Positions 17,753 through 28,683 of a DNA stretch of 64,000 nucleotides are shown here, piece by piece; within the stretch, counting starts at the first letter, position 1, and each line of letters begins with the position of its first letter. Both the position numbers and the translations under genes were made by a program. Source of the stretch: Actinomycetes bacterium (GTDB lineage Bacteria; Actinomycetota; Actinomycetes; Mycobacteriales; Mycobacteriaceae); the NCBI GenBank assembly GCA_023418505.1, contig JAEZZR010000008.1, positions 8,102-72,101 of the forward strand, written 5' to 3'. The notes below the pieces were generated by a model, which saw only the letters and a list, made by a program, of their open reading frames with translations, did not search any database and was not told where the DNA came from.

Positions 17753-19399
17753 TCATTTCAGCGATGGGCTACCTGGGCTCGGAAATCCCGGACTATCTGG
17801 TAGCCGTGGACTATCCGGCCAGGCGGGAGATTCCGGCAAGCGTGGGCTATCCGGCCACCAAGGGAAGCCTGGCAGGCTTGGGCTGCCGGGCCACCAGTTC
17901 GGCCAGCTGCCGGTACCACCGGCGCCATTAGGATCTTCTTCCTTTTCTTCCGGAATATCGCGCGGTGGCAGCTCAGCTGGATTCGGATCCTTGATCTCAA
18001 AGGTGGTGCCTGGCAACGGCACAATCGCATTCAAACCCGAGGTGTACTTGTGGCTACCAAATTCAAATTGGTAGATCCCAGGTGCCAGTCCCTCTGGAAT
18101 CTGGAACTGTGCCTCAATGGTCCGGTTGCCTCCCCAGACGGTGTACGACGAGGTGGAGTGCAATCCCACGTAACCAGGATTGACCGCTGGGTTTGGCTCT
18201 ACGCCCCACTGAGGATTGCGGTAACCAGAGGCGCCAGTGAATTCATTGCCCCGAGTGGTCACCGTGGAGCCACCACTGGTGAACTTGCCGGAATCTGCAA
18301 CATATTCCACTCCAGCTGGTGGATTCAGGCCGAATTCAAACATGCGGTTGCCCAGTGGCGTGCTCATGGTGCCTAGGACAGTCACCACGTCACCGGGATT
18401 CACTACTAGTGGAGCTTCATGCGAAGTGGTCTGCCCGTTAATCGTTCCCGAGTAAGAATCGGCATCTACAGCCTTGCCATTGGTACGCGATTCCGTAGGC
18501 AGTGGCTTAAACACCTGTGCCGTGGCATCTTCAATTGGATTCTTATTGTTGCCATCGACATACCGCGCCACCACCGAATAAGTGCCAGCGGTTGGCAGCG
18601 GTAGCTCTGCGGTAGCAGTGCCTCCTACTACTGCGACGGGCTCTCCTGCTGGCCTGTTATTGACGAAGAATTGCACATGGCCTTCGCGCTGGCCGACGTT
18701 AGCGGTTGCCGTAACCGCCTCTGCTGCGGCATCTACGTGGTTAGCTACCGTAAGCTGTACGGCTTCGCCTGTATCTACTGGAGTCTCTGGGGTATCCCCG
18801 GCCGGATCTTCCGTCTGATTCAAACGCTGCCCCGGTGTGGTCGAACACTCGGCCTGCACGTTGACCGAGAAGAACGCCACGCCACCGACCACCGTGCCGG
18901 AAACCGTGTCTTTTACCGTCGTGAACGCCACATCGGTATCGGTCTTGGCCCGCAGGTTCACTCGCTGCTCCGGAGCTGAAATGATGATTTGGTTGCCGGA
19001 CTTCGTGACCTTCAACTTGTTGGTGAACGTCAGGATGCCATCTTGCAAAGTCACGCCAGCCGGACTGCCGACTAGCTCGACATCGCCACCCACAGCTACG
19101 CGCACAGCGCTATTGGACATCGAAGCAGAGCTCAAACGTCCGACCTGATCGTGTTCGATCACTACGTCGCTAAGTTTGATGCGCGCGGTGGTTTGTTGAC
19201 CTGCCGTGAGATGTGAACGCGCATCGACCATTACGCTCACATCTGTGTTGTGGTCGAACTTGCCACCAATGCTGGCATCGACGGCACAATTCAAAGCGAC
19301 GGTATTAGTAACTTCTGTTGCCGACGCGGGCATGGCCAGCACAGTAGCGCTGGCGGTAGCTGCAGCCAGTACTGCAGCGGTAAAACGCGGTACACGCAA
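17753..19399 (-). CDS. Secreted Ig-like surface protein with Pro/Trp/Ser tail
   Basis: 548 residues, function unknown. A signal peptide (about 1-27, ending MPASATEV) leads into a beta-rich domain bounded by two cysteines (NCAVD near 38, QAEC near 183). An acidic Pro/Thr linker follows, then a bacterial Ig-like domain (about 215-290: VQFFVNNRPAGEPV, GTYSVVARYVDG) and a second beta domain (about 310-470). The last about 55 residues repeat PDSPRLPxSP and contain WPNWWPG and FPWWPDSP. There is no LPXTG motif, basic tail or final membrane helix, so sortase anchoring is not supported. The gene is convergent with helR and lies 215 bp after uvrB. Confidence 0.8.
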   Translation of the reverse strand: MRVPRFTAAVLAAATASATVLAMPASATEVTNTVALNCAVDASIGGKFDHNTDVSVMVDARSHLTAGQQTTARIKLSDVVIEHDQVGRLSSASMSNSAVRVAVGGDVELVGSPAGVTLQDGILTFTNKLKVTKSGNQIIISAPEQRVNLRAKTDTDVAFTTVKDTVSGTVVGGVAFFSVNVQAECSTTPGQRLNQTEDPAGDTPETPVDTGEAVQLTVANHVDAAAEAVTATANVGQREGHVQFFVNNRPAGEPVAVVGGTATAELPLPTAGTYSVVARYVDGNNKNPIEDATAQVFKPLPTESRTNGKAVDADSYSGTINGQTTSHEAPLVVNPGDVVTVLGTMSTPLGNRMFEFGLNPPAGVEYVADSGKFTSGGSTVTTRGNEFTGASGYRNPQWGVEPNPAVNPGYVGLHSTSSYTVWGGNRTIEAQFQIPEGLAPGIYQFEFGSHKYTSGLNAIVPLPGTTFEIKDPNPAELPPRDIPEEKEEDPNGAGGTGSWPNWWPGSPSLPGFPWWPDSPRLPESPAWPDSPRLPDSPGFPSPGSPSLK

Positions 19400-19614
19400 T
19401 GTGGTTATTTCCCTTCTTACGCAGCAAAACGTTCACTTGGTAAAGCGACTTTCCTACCAAAGCGATAATAAAGGAGAAATAACGGTATGATTGCGTACAA
19501 GTAACGATACTAATAAGGCTAAATTTATTTCTTAATAATTTAGGGTTACTAAAAGCGCAGGTAGCAGGAGCGTAGCCACGCGCACCTACTACCCCCGATT
19601 ACTACCCCCGCCGA

Positions 19615-21750
<2,136 letters not shown>

Positions 21751-21757
21751 AACAGCT

Positions 21758-21763
21758 AGTGTA
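21758..21763 (-). promoter_or_regulatory. Candidate -10 box giving leaderless uvrB mRNA
   Basis: TACACT on the minus strand ends 7 nt before the uvrB ATG, so transcription would begin at or next to the start codon. No Shine-Dalgarno is present, which agrees. Confidence 0.5.
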
Positions 21764-21784
21764 TGCCACTGAATCGGTGGCTAT

Positions 21785-23080
21785 TTACGGCAATGCGATC
21801 TCGTCTGGAGTCTCTGGCAATTCCAGTTCCCGGGTATCTTGCTCGCCGGTCAGATCAACCACGTAGAGCTTCTTGGTCTTTGGATCAGACACGTACGCCG
21901 TATCACCCTGCACCGCTAGAGCTGGGCGAGATTCCTGCCAGTCTTCTGGCTCTTCCCACGCGTCAAGCACGTCGATAGTGCGGGTTACTTTGGCCTGCTC
22001 CGGATCGATTACATGCAGCTTGCCATCAGTACCCAGCACTACAGCCGTGCCTTCGTCATTCATAGCCAAGGAACGGAAGGTGTACGAGGTGCCCAAATCC
22101 ACCAGCTGCAAGGAACCATCAGCCACGTTAATGATGCTTACTTGTTCTGGCCGCTCCAGCTTTTCCGCGTCGGCAGCTTCCTTGTCATTCTTGTAGTCAC
22201 CCAGCACATACTGTGAATCTTCGCTGGAGGCCTGGTTGCCAATGCGGCCGTAGTCATCTGGCGCGGCCACCTTGGTCACTTTGCCATCCTTGTAGATCAA
22301 GCCACCATCGGTGCAGCCGACGAAAATACCACCCTTAGCTTCGGCAGCTCCGTGTGCACCTGGGCATTGTTCGAAACGCTCCTGCTCCTGACCGTCTGCA
22401 TCGTAGGTAGCGATGCCCACGCGCTTACCTTCGTCGTCCGCGATCGTCACCATGTAGGTGCCATCGGCGTTCTTCACACCAATGCCGTGGTGCGGCGAAA
22501 CCTGGAAATTATCCACCATGTCCATGCCGGTTAAGCGCAAGGTAGACACGTTGCCGGTGCCATCGTCGAACAGCACAGCTTCGTTTTCGCCGCCCACAAT
22601 GTGGCCTGGCTTGGTGGCCGAGACCTCAAAGCCCGTGAACGATGGCTTGCCTGCGTAGTAGTGGAAGTGATCGCCGTGTGCCTGAGCGTACGCGCCGGTA
22701 TCGAGCGCCTTGAACGCATCACCGGTACGCACAAACACGTGACGCCCATCGCCGGCGGGATCCAAACGCAGGTAGCCATCCTGCGACATCTTGTCTACTA
22801 CTTCCAGGTTGTCCCCGCTGGCGTCCACGACCATCACACCGCCGTCATAGCTTAAAACAACTCGTTGTGGCTTCTGGCGTACCTCAGGCAGGTTGGCAAC
22901 CTCGGTTGCGGTGGTTACCGCCGGCGCCTCGGCACTGGCACTTGCGCTGGCCGCGCTGTTCGCACCATTGGCTTCGGAAGTTTCGGAAGATTCAGCTTGC
23001 GTACCACCGTTCGAGCACGCCGCCATCGTGAGCGCCGAAGTAAGCAAAGCGCCCCATAGAAGTTGTTTTTTCATCTGCAT
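21785..23080 (-). CDS. Secreted lipoprotein resembling zinc metallochaperone AztD
   Basis: About 431 residues from ATG 23080. A short basic signal peptide (MQMKKQLLWGALL) ends in the lipobox TMAAC, then an Ala/Ser/Glu linker and a repeat protein probably forming a beta-propeller (recurring GTDGKLHVIDP and TKKLYVVDL type strands). HGDHFHYY near residue 140 is a metal-ligand-like cluster, as in AztD, which hands zinc to an AztC-type binding protein. A longer start at 23092 is in frame but lies inside the -10 box. A Zur-box-like palindrome overlaps the promoter, supporting a zinc role. No AztABC genes are nearby. The name rests on motif, architecture and promoter only. Confidence 0.62.
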   Translation of the reverse strand: MQMKKQLLWGALLTSALTMAACSNGGTQAESSETSEANGANSAASASASAEAPAVTTATEVANLPEVRQKPQRVVLSYDGGVMVVDASGDNLEVVDKMSQDGYLRLDPAGDGRHVFVRTGDAFKALDTGAYAQAHGDHFHYYAGKPSFTGFEVSATKPGHIVGGENEAVLFDDGTGNVSTLRLTGMDMVDNFQVSPHHGIGVKNADGTYMVTIADDEGKRVGIATYDADGQEQERFEQCPGAHGAAEAKGGIFVGCTDGGLIYKDGKVTKVAAPDDYGRIGNQASSEDSQYVLGDYKNDKEAADAEKLERPEQVSIINVADGSLQLVDLGTSYTFRSLAMNDEGTAVVLGTDGKLHVIDPEQAKVTRTIDVLDAWEEPEDWQESRPALAVQGDTAYVSDPKTKKLYVVDLTGEQDTRELELPETPDEIALP

Positions 23081-23087
23081 GCTCGAA

Positions 23088-23117
23088 AGCATAACAGTTA
23101 CTGATATTGATTTTCAA
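23088..23117 (-). promoter_or_regulatory. Promoter with overlapping Zur-box-like operator
   Basis: On the minus strand TTGAAA (23112-23117), an 18-nt spacer and TATGCT (23088-23093) form a good promoter; the -10 ends 7 nt before the ATG at 23080. The -35 overlaps TGATATTGATTTTCA (plus strand 23102-23116), which differs at 2 of 15 positions from the actinobacterial Zur box TGAAAATGATTTTCA. Zur bound there would block RNA polymerase when zinc is plentiful. Confidence 0.6.
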
Positions 23118-23122
23118 TTGCA

Positions 23123-23989
23123 TTAAGCGAGGCTCGGGGTACTTGGGGTTAACGTCACAGGATTTCCCGGATCTAGATTCGTCCAATTCGCGCCGGCGCG
23201 CACCCACGGCGCATCGGCGATCGTGGGCTCACCTTCAATCATCAGGATCAGCTCGTCATCAGAGAGCACCGATCCCACCACCGCAACACCCAATTGCTTT
23301 TCGACGCGCTTGATCTCCCGCTCCACGCGTCCCACGGGCTGTACCTGCTGCGGCACAGTGGCCAAACCATATTCCCCACCCACAGCATGCTCCAGCAGCA
23401 TTGGCCGAATCCGCTGGTGCCAAGCTTGATCCACTTGCTCAATCAACTGCTCTTGCGTACCCGAATTATCCAGCACCACATCCGCTGCGCGCAGTCGTGT
23501 CTGATCATCTACTTGAGTTGCTATACGACGCTGGGCATCCTCCCTGGATACACCACGTGATTCCACCAAACGATCCACCCGCAATGCTTCCGGAGCACTG
23601 ACTACCAACACCAAGTGCTGATCTTCGGCCAAACCGTTTTCGATCAGTAGTGGCATGTCGTAGACCACCACAGCATAGGAACCAGCACCTTCGTAGCGCT
23701 GCTTAGTTAGCGCCGCAATCCGCGGATGGGTGATCGCGTTGAGTTTCTTGGTGGCTTCCTCTGTGGCAAATGCCCGGGACGCCAGTTCGGCTCGATCTAA
23801 GGTGCCGTCTTCGCGCAGAATATCGGCGCCAAAGGTATCGGCGAGTTCTTCGAGTGCCGGTTGCCCTGGTTCGACGATCTCGCGGGCAATAATGTCGGCA
23901 TCAATGATCTTGGCGCCTAGTTGATCTAGCCGTTTCGCCACAGTTGATTTGCCACTGCCCATGCCACCTGTGAGTCCAACCCGTAACAT
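23123..23989 (-). CDS. coaE: Dephospho-CoA kinase with C-terminal extension
   Basis: Last step of coenzyme A synthesis: ATP-dependent phosphorylation of dephospho-CoA. P-loop GLTGGMGSGKSTVAKRL lies at residues 5-21; DADIIAREIVEPG and THPRIAALTKQRYE follow. The kinase core ends near residue 200 (RIRPMLLEHAVGG). The total is 288 residues, so about 85 extra follow. Mycobacterial CoaE carries a GrpB/UPF0157 domain there, but this tail is too short for one and shows no clear GrpB motif. Only 30 nt separate the stop from the -10 box of the downstream lipoprotein gene. Confidence 0.93.
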   Translation of the reverse strand: MLRVGLTGGMGSGKSTVAKRLDQLGAKIIDADIIAREIVEPGQPALEELADTFGADILREDGTLDRAELASRAFATEEATKKLNAITHPRIAALTKQRYEGAGSYAVVVYDMPLLIENGLAEDQHLVLVVSAPEALRVDRLVESRGVSREDAQRRIATQVDDQTRLRAADVVLDNSGTQEQLIEQVDQAWHQRIRPMLLEHAVGGEYGLATVPQQVQPVGRVEREIKRVEKQLGVAVVGSVLSDDELILMIEGEPTIADAPWVRAGANWTNLDPGNPVTLTPSTPSLA

Positions 23990-24060
23990 CGCTACCTTTT
24001 CCTCAGCTTCCTAGATTGCCTCGACGTCTTCGGCTATCAATTTCGAGCTAATAATTCAAC

Positions 24061-24113
24061 AAAAAATCCCCTTGGGATCTAGCTACTTTTTAAAGTAACT
24101 AGCCAAGGGGATT
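24061..24113 (-). terminator. Strong rho-independent terminator of rpsA
   Basis: Outer arms AATCCCCTTGG and CCAAGGGGATT (24065-24075 and 24103-24113) pair perfectly, with a further imperfect inner pairing around CTAG and TACTTT. Read on the minus strand the hairpin ends in TTTTTT at 24066-24061. It lies 33 nt past the rpsA stop and separates rpsA from coaE. Confidence 0.92.
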
Positions 24114-24145
24114 AATCAAGGCTGTTTGCCTATCTTGGCGCTTGC

Positions 24146-25603
24146 TCAGTTGCCAGCGAGCTTTTCACGCAGTGCGGCGAGCTGCTCGTCGGAAGCCAAA
24201 GTACCGGAATCCTGTACTGGCTCTGCAGCTGGGGCAGCCTGTTCACCGGACTCGGAGGAGTAGTTCGCAGGAGCCTGCTCTGCAGCTTCAGCAGCAGCGG
24301 CACGGTGGCGCTCGATCTGAGCTGCGTGCATCTGGAAGTGACGCTCTGCTTCTGCATAGCGTGCCTCCCACTCAGCGCGCTGAGCTTCGAAGCCTTCCAT
24401 CCACTCGTTGGTCTCTGGGTCGAAGCCTTCTGGGAAGATGTAGTTGCCCTGCTCATCGTAGGAATCGCCCATGCCGTACTTGGTTGGGTCGAAGTCCTCG
24501 GTGAAGTCTTCGTCAGCCTGCTTGAGCGACAAGGAGATGCGACGACGCTCGAGGTCGATGTCGATGACCTTGACCATAGCCTCTTCGCCCACGGTAACAA
24601 CCTGGTCTGGCACATCCACGTGGCGGGAAGCCAGCTCGGAAATGTGAACAAGACCCTCGATGCCCTCTTCGACGCGAACGAACGCACCGAATGGAACCAG
24701 CTTGGTGACCTTGCCCGGAACAATCTGGCCGATTGCGTGGGTGCGGGCAAATACGCGCCATGGATCTTCCTGAGTTGCCTTCAGGGACAGGGAGACGCGC
24801 TCGCGGTTGAGGTCAACTTCCAGAACCTCGACAGTTACTTCGTCGCCAACCTGAACAACCTCAGATGGGTGATCGATGTGCTTCCAGGACAGCTCGGAAA
24901 CGTGAACCAAGCCGTCGACACCGCCGAGATCGACGAATGCGCCGAAGTTGACGATGGAGGAAACAACGCCCTTGCGGACCTGACCCTTCTGCAGCTGGTG
25001 CAGGAATTCGGAGCGAACCTCGGACTGAGTCTGCTCCAACCAAGCGCGGCGGGACAGCACAACGTTGTTGCGGTTCTTGTCCAGCTCGATGATCTTCGCT
25101 TCGATTTCCTGGCCGATGTATGGCTGCAGATCGCGAACGCGACGCATTTCCACCAACGAAGCAGGCAGGAAGCCACGCAGACCGATATCCAGGATCAAGC
25201 CACCCTTGACAACCTCGATGACGGTACCGGTAACAGGCTCATCATTTTCCTTGAGCTGTTCGATGGTGCCCCAAGCACGCTCGTACTGAGCACGCTTCTT
25301 GGACAGGATCAGACGACCTTCTTTGTCTTCCTTGGTCAAAACCAAAGCATCAATCTCGTCGCCAACTTCAACGACCTCATCTGGGTCTACATCATGCTTG
25401 ATGGAAAGTTCACGGGAAGGGATAACACCTTCGGTCTTGTATCCGATATCAAGCAGAACCTCATCGCGATCAACCTTGACAACGGTGCCTTCCACGATGT
25501 CGCCATCGTTGAAGTACTTCATCGTTGAGTCAACGGCCTTGAGGAAATCCTCTGCAGTGCCAATGTCGTTGATGGCAACCTGAGGAGTATTAGAGGTGGA
25601 CAT
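24146..25603 (-). CDS. rpsA: 30S ribosomal protein S1
   Basis: mRNA-binding ribosomal protein of the small subunit. 485 residues from ATG 25603 (MSTSNTPQVAINDIG), the family start; an in-frame upstream start at 25648 would add 15 residues with no support. Four S1 (OB-fold) domains in tandem begin near residues 36, 121, 206 and 291; each carries the GxVxxxxxxGxxVDxG-type core, for example VNFGAFVDLGGVDGLVHVSE. An acidic and Gln/Ala-rich tail follows from about 375. GGAG lies about 11 nt before the start. The gene is flanked by a 326-bp gap and a strong terminator. Confidence 0.97.
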   Translation of the reverse strand: MSTSNTPQVAINDIGTAEDFLKAVDSTMKYFNDGDIVEGTVVKVDRDEVLLDIGYKTEGVIPSRELSIKHDVDPDEVVEVGDEIDALVLTKEDKEGRLILSKKRAQYERAWGTIEQLKENDEPVTGTVIEVVKGGLILDIGLRGFLPASLVEMRRVRDLQPYIGQEIEAKIIELDKNRNNVVLSRRAWLEQTQSEVRSEFLHQLQKGQVRKGVVSSIVNFGAFVDLGGVDGLVHVSELSWKHIDHPSEVVQVGDEVTVEVLEVDLNRERVSLSLKATQEDPWRVFARTHAIGQIVPGKVTKLVPFGAFVRVEEGIEGLVHISELASRHVDVPDQVVTVGEEAMVKVIDIDLERRRISLSLKQADEDFTEDFDPTKYGMGDSYDEQGNYIFPEGFDPETNEWMEGFEAQRAEWEARYAEAERHFQMHAAQIERHRAAAAEAAEQAPANYSSESGEQAAPAAEPVQDSGTLASDEQLAALREKLAGN

Positions 25604-25929
25604 ATATGTAAAAGCTCCGAAGCGGATAGAAAGTAGAAAAACGGACAATGGCGACCATATTTCCCCTCGATAACCTATGCCCCAATCGGGTGTTAAACCG
25701 CTTCAGGTAAGTCGCTCTAGCTGCACCCTTTTTAAAGCTGCGCTAGGTTGTTCACCCGCGGGCTGTGGCCACCAGGAAAGAATATCGTCGGCATGCGTGT
25801 ACGCATACCGCTGATACTTTACTGGTAAAACGCGAGTTAAACAAGTTCACCGTAGAAGCGAATCTGCAGGTGAACTGCAGTAGCGGCAAGCGACGTGCTT
25901 GCGCTACCTCATACGAAACATACGCCACA
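25604..25929. other. 326-bp gap between polA and rpsA
   Basis: No credible gene. It must hold the rpsA promoter (minus strand; TAGGTT near 25670 is a weak -10 candidate). A 14-bp palindrome ATGCGT-gt-ACGCAT lies at 25793-25806, of unknown role. A hairpin after polA is listed separately. Confidence 0.6.
25880..25907 (-). terminator. Hairpin downstream of polA, possible terminator
   Basis: GTAGCG-(G)-CAAGC pairs with GCTTG-CGCTAC around a 5-nt loop (11 bp, one bulge), beginning about 22 nt past the polA stop. There is no T-run, so it is not a standard intrinsic terminator; it may only stabilise the 3' end. Confidence 0.35.
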
Positions 25930-28647
25930 CTAGTGCGCAGCTTGATCCCAGTTCACTCCGTGACCCACGGATACCTCCAGTGGAACCGACAACTCGATTG
26001 CCGCTCCCATTTCCTGCTGTACCAGTTCACTGGCTTGCTGCTCTTCACCGTCGGCAAGCTCGAGCACCAATTCGTCGTGCACCTGCAACAACATGCGGGA
26101 CTTCAAGCCCTCGCGCTGCAGCCGTGCCGCCACGCGCAACATGGCGACCTTAATGATGTCCGCTGCGGTGCCCTGAATCGGCGAGTTCAACGCAGCGCGC
26201 TCTGCCATCTGACGCGCGGTGTGGTTATCCGAGTTGAGATCCGGCAGGTAGCGGCGCCGCTCGAATAACGTCGAGGTATAGCCGTCCTTGCGCGCCTGCA
26301 CGACCACGGACTCCAGGTAATCGCGCACGCCACCGAAACGCTTGAAGTAATCTTCGCGCAGACGACGAGCTTCGCCCTGCGGGATGTCCAGCTGCTGCGC
26401 CAAACCAAAAGCGCTCAAGCCGTAAGCCAGGCCGTAGCTCATCGCCTTTACCCGGCGGCGAAGGTCTGGAGTGACCTGATCGGTTGGTACCTGGAAGACC
26501 TTCGAACCCACATAGTTGTGCAGGTCTTCGCCGGTGCGGTAAGCCTCGATGAGGCCAGCATCTTCCGAAAGATGTGCCATCACGCGCATTTCGATCTGTG
26601 AGTAGTCCGCGGTGAGCAGCTGAGCGTAGTCCTGCCCCACGACGAATGCCTGACGAATCCGTTGACCAAACGGCGTGCGCACAGGGATGTTCTGCAGGTT
26701 TGGTTCTGTGGATGACAGACGGCCAGTAGCAGCCACCGTTTGGTTGAACGTGGTGTGGATGCGACCATCCTCGCCTACTGATTTGATTAAGCCTTCCACT
26801 GTGGTTTTCATCTTCTGCCACTCGCGGAACTTCAGCAGCTGATCCAAGAACGGATGCGGATGGGTAGCAGCCAACGTTTCGATTTCTTTAGCTGCGGTGG
26901 AATAGCCCGTCTTCGTCTTCTTCGTCTTGGGCATATCCAGCTGATCAAACAGCACCGCCTGCAGCTGCTTTGGTGATGCCAAGTTCAAATCGTCTAGCTC
27001 AACGAGTTTGCGAGCTTCCGCAACCGCATCATCGGTATTCTGCTGCGCTTCTTTCCTTAAGTCCTGCAACACTGCTGTATCTACTGCGATACCGGTAATT
27101 TCCATCTGCGCGAGAATCGGCGCCAGCGGCACTTCCAACTCGCTGTAAACACCATAAAGGCCGGCTCCATCGAGCTGCTTGGCTATTTCTGCCGCTACTT
27201 CTGCTACCGCCACTACCCGATCCGCTTTGCTGTTACCGGAAAGTAAGTCGAGCTGCGCCTCTTCTTCAGCCAGAGATCGATTCAAGTGGCGCTGATACAA
27301 ATTAGCTAAAGAATACGAACGCTGGCTGGGGCGCAAAAGGTAACCGCCCAGCATTGTGTCGTGTACGAAGCCGTTGATCTGAGATGGTGGAATATCGTGT
27401 CCGCCCAACTGGTGAATCAGAGCCTTCACATCATGTGCCATCTTCGGCGCATCGCTGCTCAACCACTTGCGCAGTGCTTGATCGTCGGCGTCGGCCAGAG
27501 AACCGAGTTCGAATTCCACAACTTCGATGGCATTTTCTTCGGCATCGACGGTACCACCGGCATCCCCCGAACCACCGGAATCCCCCGAACCAGCCGAAAG
27601 CACCGGATTAGCCGGCGCTGCCAGAGACAACTGAAAATCAGATAAATACAGCGCAATAGGATCGCCACTGACGCGATCCAGCCATTGCGCCAACGGCTCG
27701 TCGTCAAGCGAAATTACGCGCACCACACTTTGCTGCGAAGTTTCACTTTCTTCGATCACGGAAGTTGAGACGTCGAAGGTCTGCATCACTTTGTCGCGCA
27801 GCTGGTTGCCGAACTCCAAGCGGTCGAAGAACTCCGCGATTCCCGAAGCGCTCGCGGGGCGCAGTTCTAGCTCGCCAGGACCATATGGCAAGTCCAGATC
27901 CTTGACCATCTCAGTGACCTTGCGGTTGAGCTCCACGGTGCCCACGCGCTCACGCAAGCTATCGCCTACTTTGCCACCAATTTCATCGGCGTTTTCCAGC
28001 AGGTTCGCCAGCGAACCATACTTCTTAATCCACTTCTGCGCGGTCTTCTCACCCACGCCTGGAATGCCAGGCAGATTATCGGAAGGATCCCCACGCAGCG
28101 CCGCAAAATCCGGGTACTGCACGGGAGTTAGACCGTACTTTTCTTCCACCGCCTCCGGCGTAAACCGGTGAATATTGCGCACGCCCCGCATCGGGTACAG
28201 CACGGTGGTTTCCGGCGAGACCAACTGGAAGGAATCGCGATCACCGGTGACGATCAGCGTAGAGAAGTCCTCCGCGCGTGCCTGGGTTGCCAGGGTGGCG
28301 ATAATGTCATCGGCTTCGAAGTTGTCCTTTTCCAACGTGACCACACCCATTTCCTGCAGCACCTGCTTAATCAGCGGCACCTGGCCGGAAAACTCCGCGG
28401 GCGCCTTATCGCGCTGCATCTTGTATTCCGGGAACATTTCGTTGCGGAAGGTTTCGCGGGCAACGTCGAAAGCTACTGCCACATGGGTAGGTTCTTCGTC
28501 TTGGATCAGCGAGCACAACATATTTAAAAACCCATATACCGCGTTCGTGTGCTGGCCGGAGGTGGTGGAAAAGTTGTCTGTTGGCAGCGCAAAGAACGCA
28601 CGAAACGCCATCGAGTGGCCATCCACAAGCATCAGGGTTTTAGACAT
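25930..28647 (-). CDS. polA: DNA polymerase I
   Basis: Repair and Okazaki-fragment-processing polymerase. 905 residues from ATG 28647; the GTG two codons upstream is less likely. N-terminal 5'-3' exonuclease (1-290: LMLVDGHSMAFRAFFALP, GDPSDNLPGIPGVGEKTA), a DnaQ-like domain (about 310-520) and the family A polymerase (about 560-905: ADYSQIEMRVMAHLSED, RRVKAMSYGLAYGLSAFG, LLQVHDELVLE). The middle domain carries a Gly/Ser/Asp-rich insert (SAGSGDSGGSGDAGG). TAGACT ends exactly 7 nt before the ATG and no ribosome site is seen, so the mRNA is probably leaderless. Confidence 0.97.
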   Translation of the reverse strand: MSKTLMLVDGHSMAFRAFFALPTDNFSTTSGQHTNAVYGFLNMLCSLIQDEEPTHVAVAFDVARETFRNEMFPEYKMQRDKAPAEFSGQVPLIKQVLQEMGVVTLEKDNFEADDIIATLATQARAEDFSTLIVTGDRDSFQLVSPETTVLYPMRGVRNIHRFTPEAVEEKYGLTPVQYPDFAALRGDPSDNLPGIPGVGEKTAQKWIKKYGSLANLLENADEIGGKVGDSLRERVGTVELNRKVTEMVKDLDLPYGPGELELRPASASGIAEFFDRLEFGNQLRDKVMQTFDVSTSVIEESETSQQSVVRVISLDDEPLAQWLDRVSGDPIALYLSDFQLSLAAPANPVLSAGSGDSGGSGDAGGTVDAEENAIEVVEFELGSLADADDQALRKWLSSDAPKMAHDVKALIHQLGGHDIPPSQINGFVHDTMLGGYLLRPSQRSYSLANLYQRHLNRSLAEEEAQLDLLSGNSKADRVVAVAEVAAEIAKQLDGAGLYGVYSELEVPLAPILAQMEITGIAVDTAVLQDLRKEAQQNTDDAVAEARKLVELDDLNLASPKQLQAVLFDQLDMPKTKKTKTGYSTAAKEIETLAATHPHPFLDQLLKFREWQKMKTTVEGLIKSVGEDGRIHTTFNQTVAATGRLSSTEPNLQNIPVRTPFGQRIRQAFVVGQDYAQLLTADYSQIEMRVMAHLSEDAGLIEAYRTGEDLHNYVGSKVFQVPTDQVTPDLRRRVKAMSYGLAYGLSAFGLAQQLDIPQGEARRLREDYFKRFGGVRDYLESVVVQARKDGYTSTLFERRRYLPDLNSDNHTARQMAERAALNSPIQGTAADIIKVAMLRVAARLQREGLKSRMLLQVHDELVLELADGEEQQASELVQQEMGAAIELSVPLEVSVGHGVNWDQAAH

Positions 28648-28654
28648 GCACACC

Positions 28655-28676
28655 AGTCTAGGCGACGCTGTAGAAT
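28655..28676. promoter_or_regulatory. Back-to-back -10 boxes for polA and the DUF368 gene
   Basis: TAGACT (minus strand, 28655-28660) and TAGAAT (plus strand, 28671-28676) lie 10 bp apart, each ending 7 nt before the start codon of its gene. The two start codons are only 36 bp apart and neither has a Shine-Dalgarno. The two polymerases could not bind at once, so the promoters should exclude each other. Confidence 0.6.
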
Positions 28677-28683
28677 CAGCTCG

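Noticed and set aside
17721..18074. Collagen-like Gly-X-Y open frame on the plus strand (GLSGxxGxxG repeats)
   Set aside because: It is the antisense image of the Pro/Ser/Trp-rich C-terminal repeat of the secreted protein on the minus strand, which has a signal peptide and full domains.
24305..25528. 407-codon open frame opposite rpsA
   Set aside because: Antisense of S1 repeats; no family features and no ribosome site, while the minus strand encodes four clear S1 domains.
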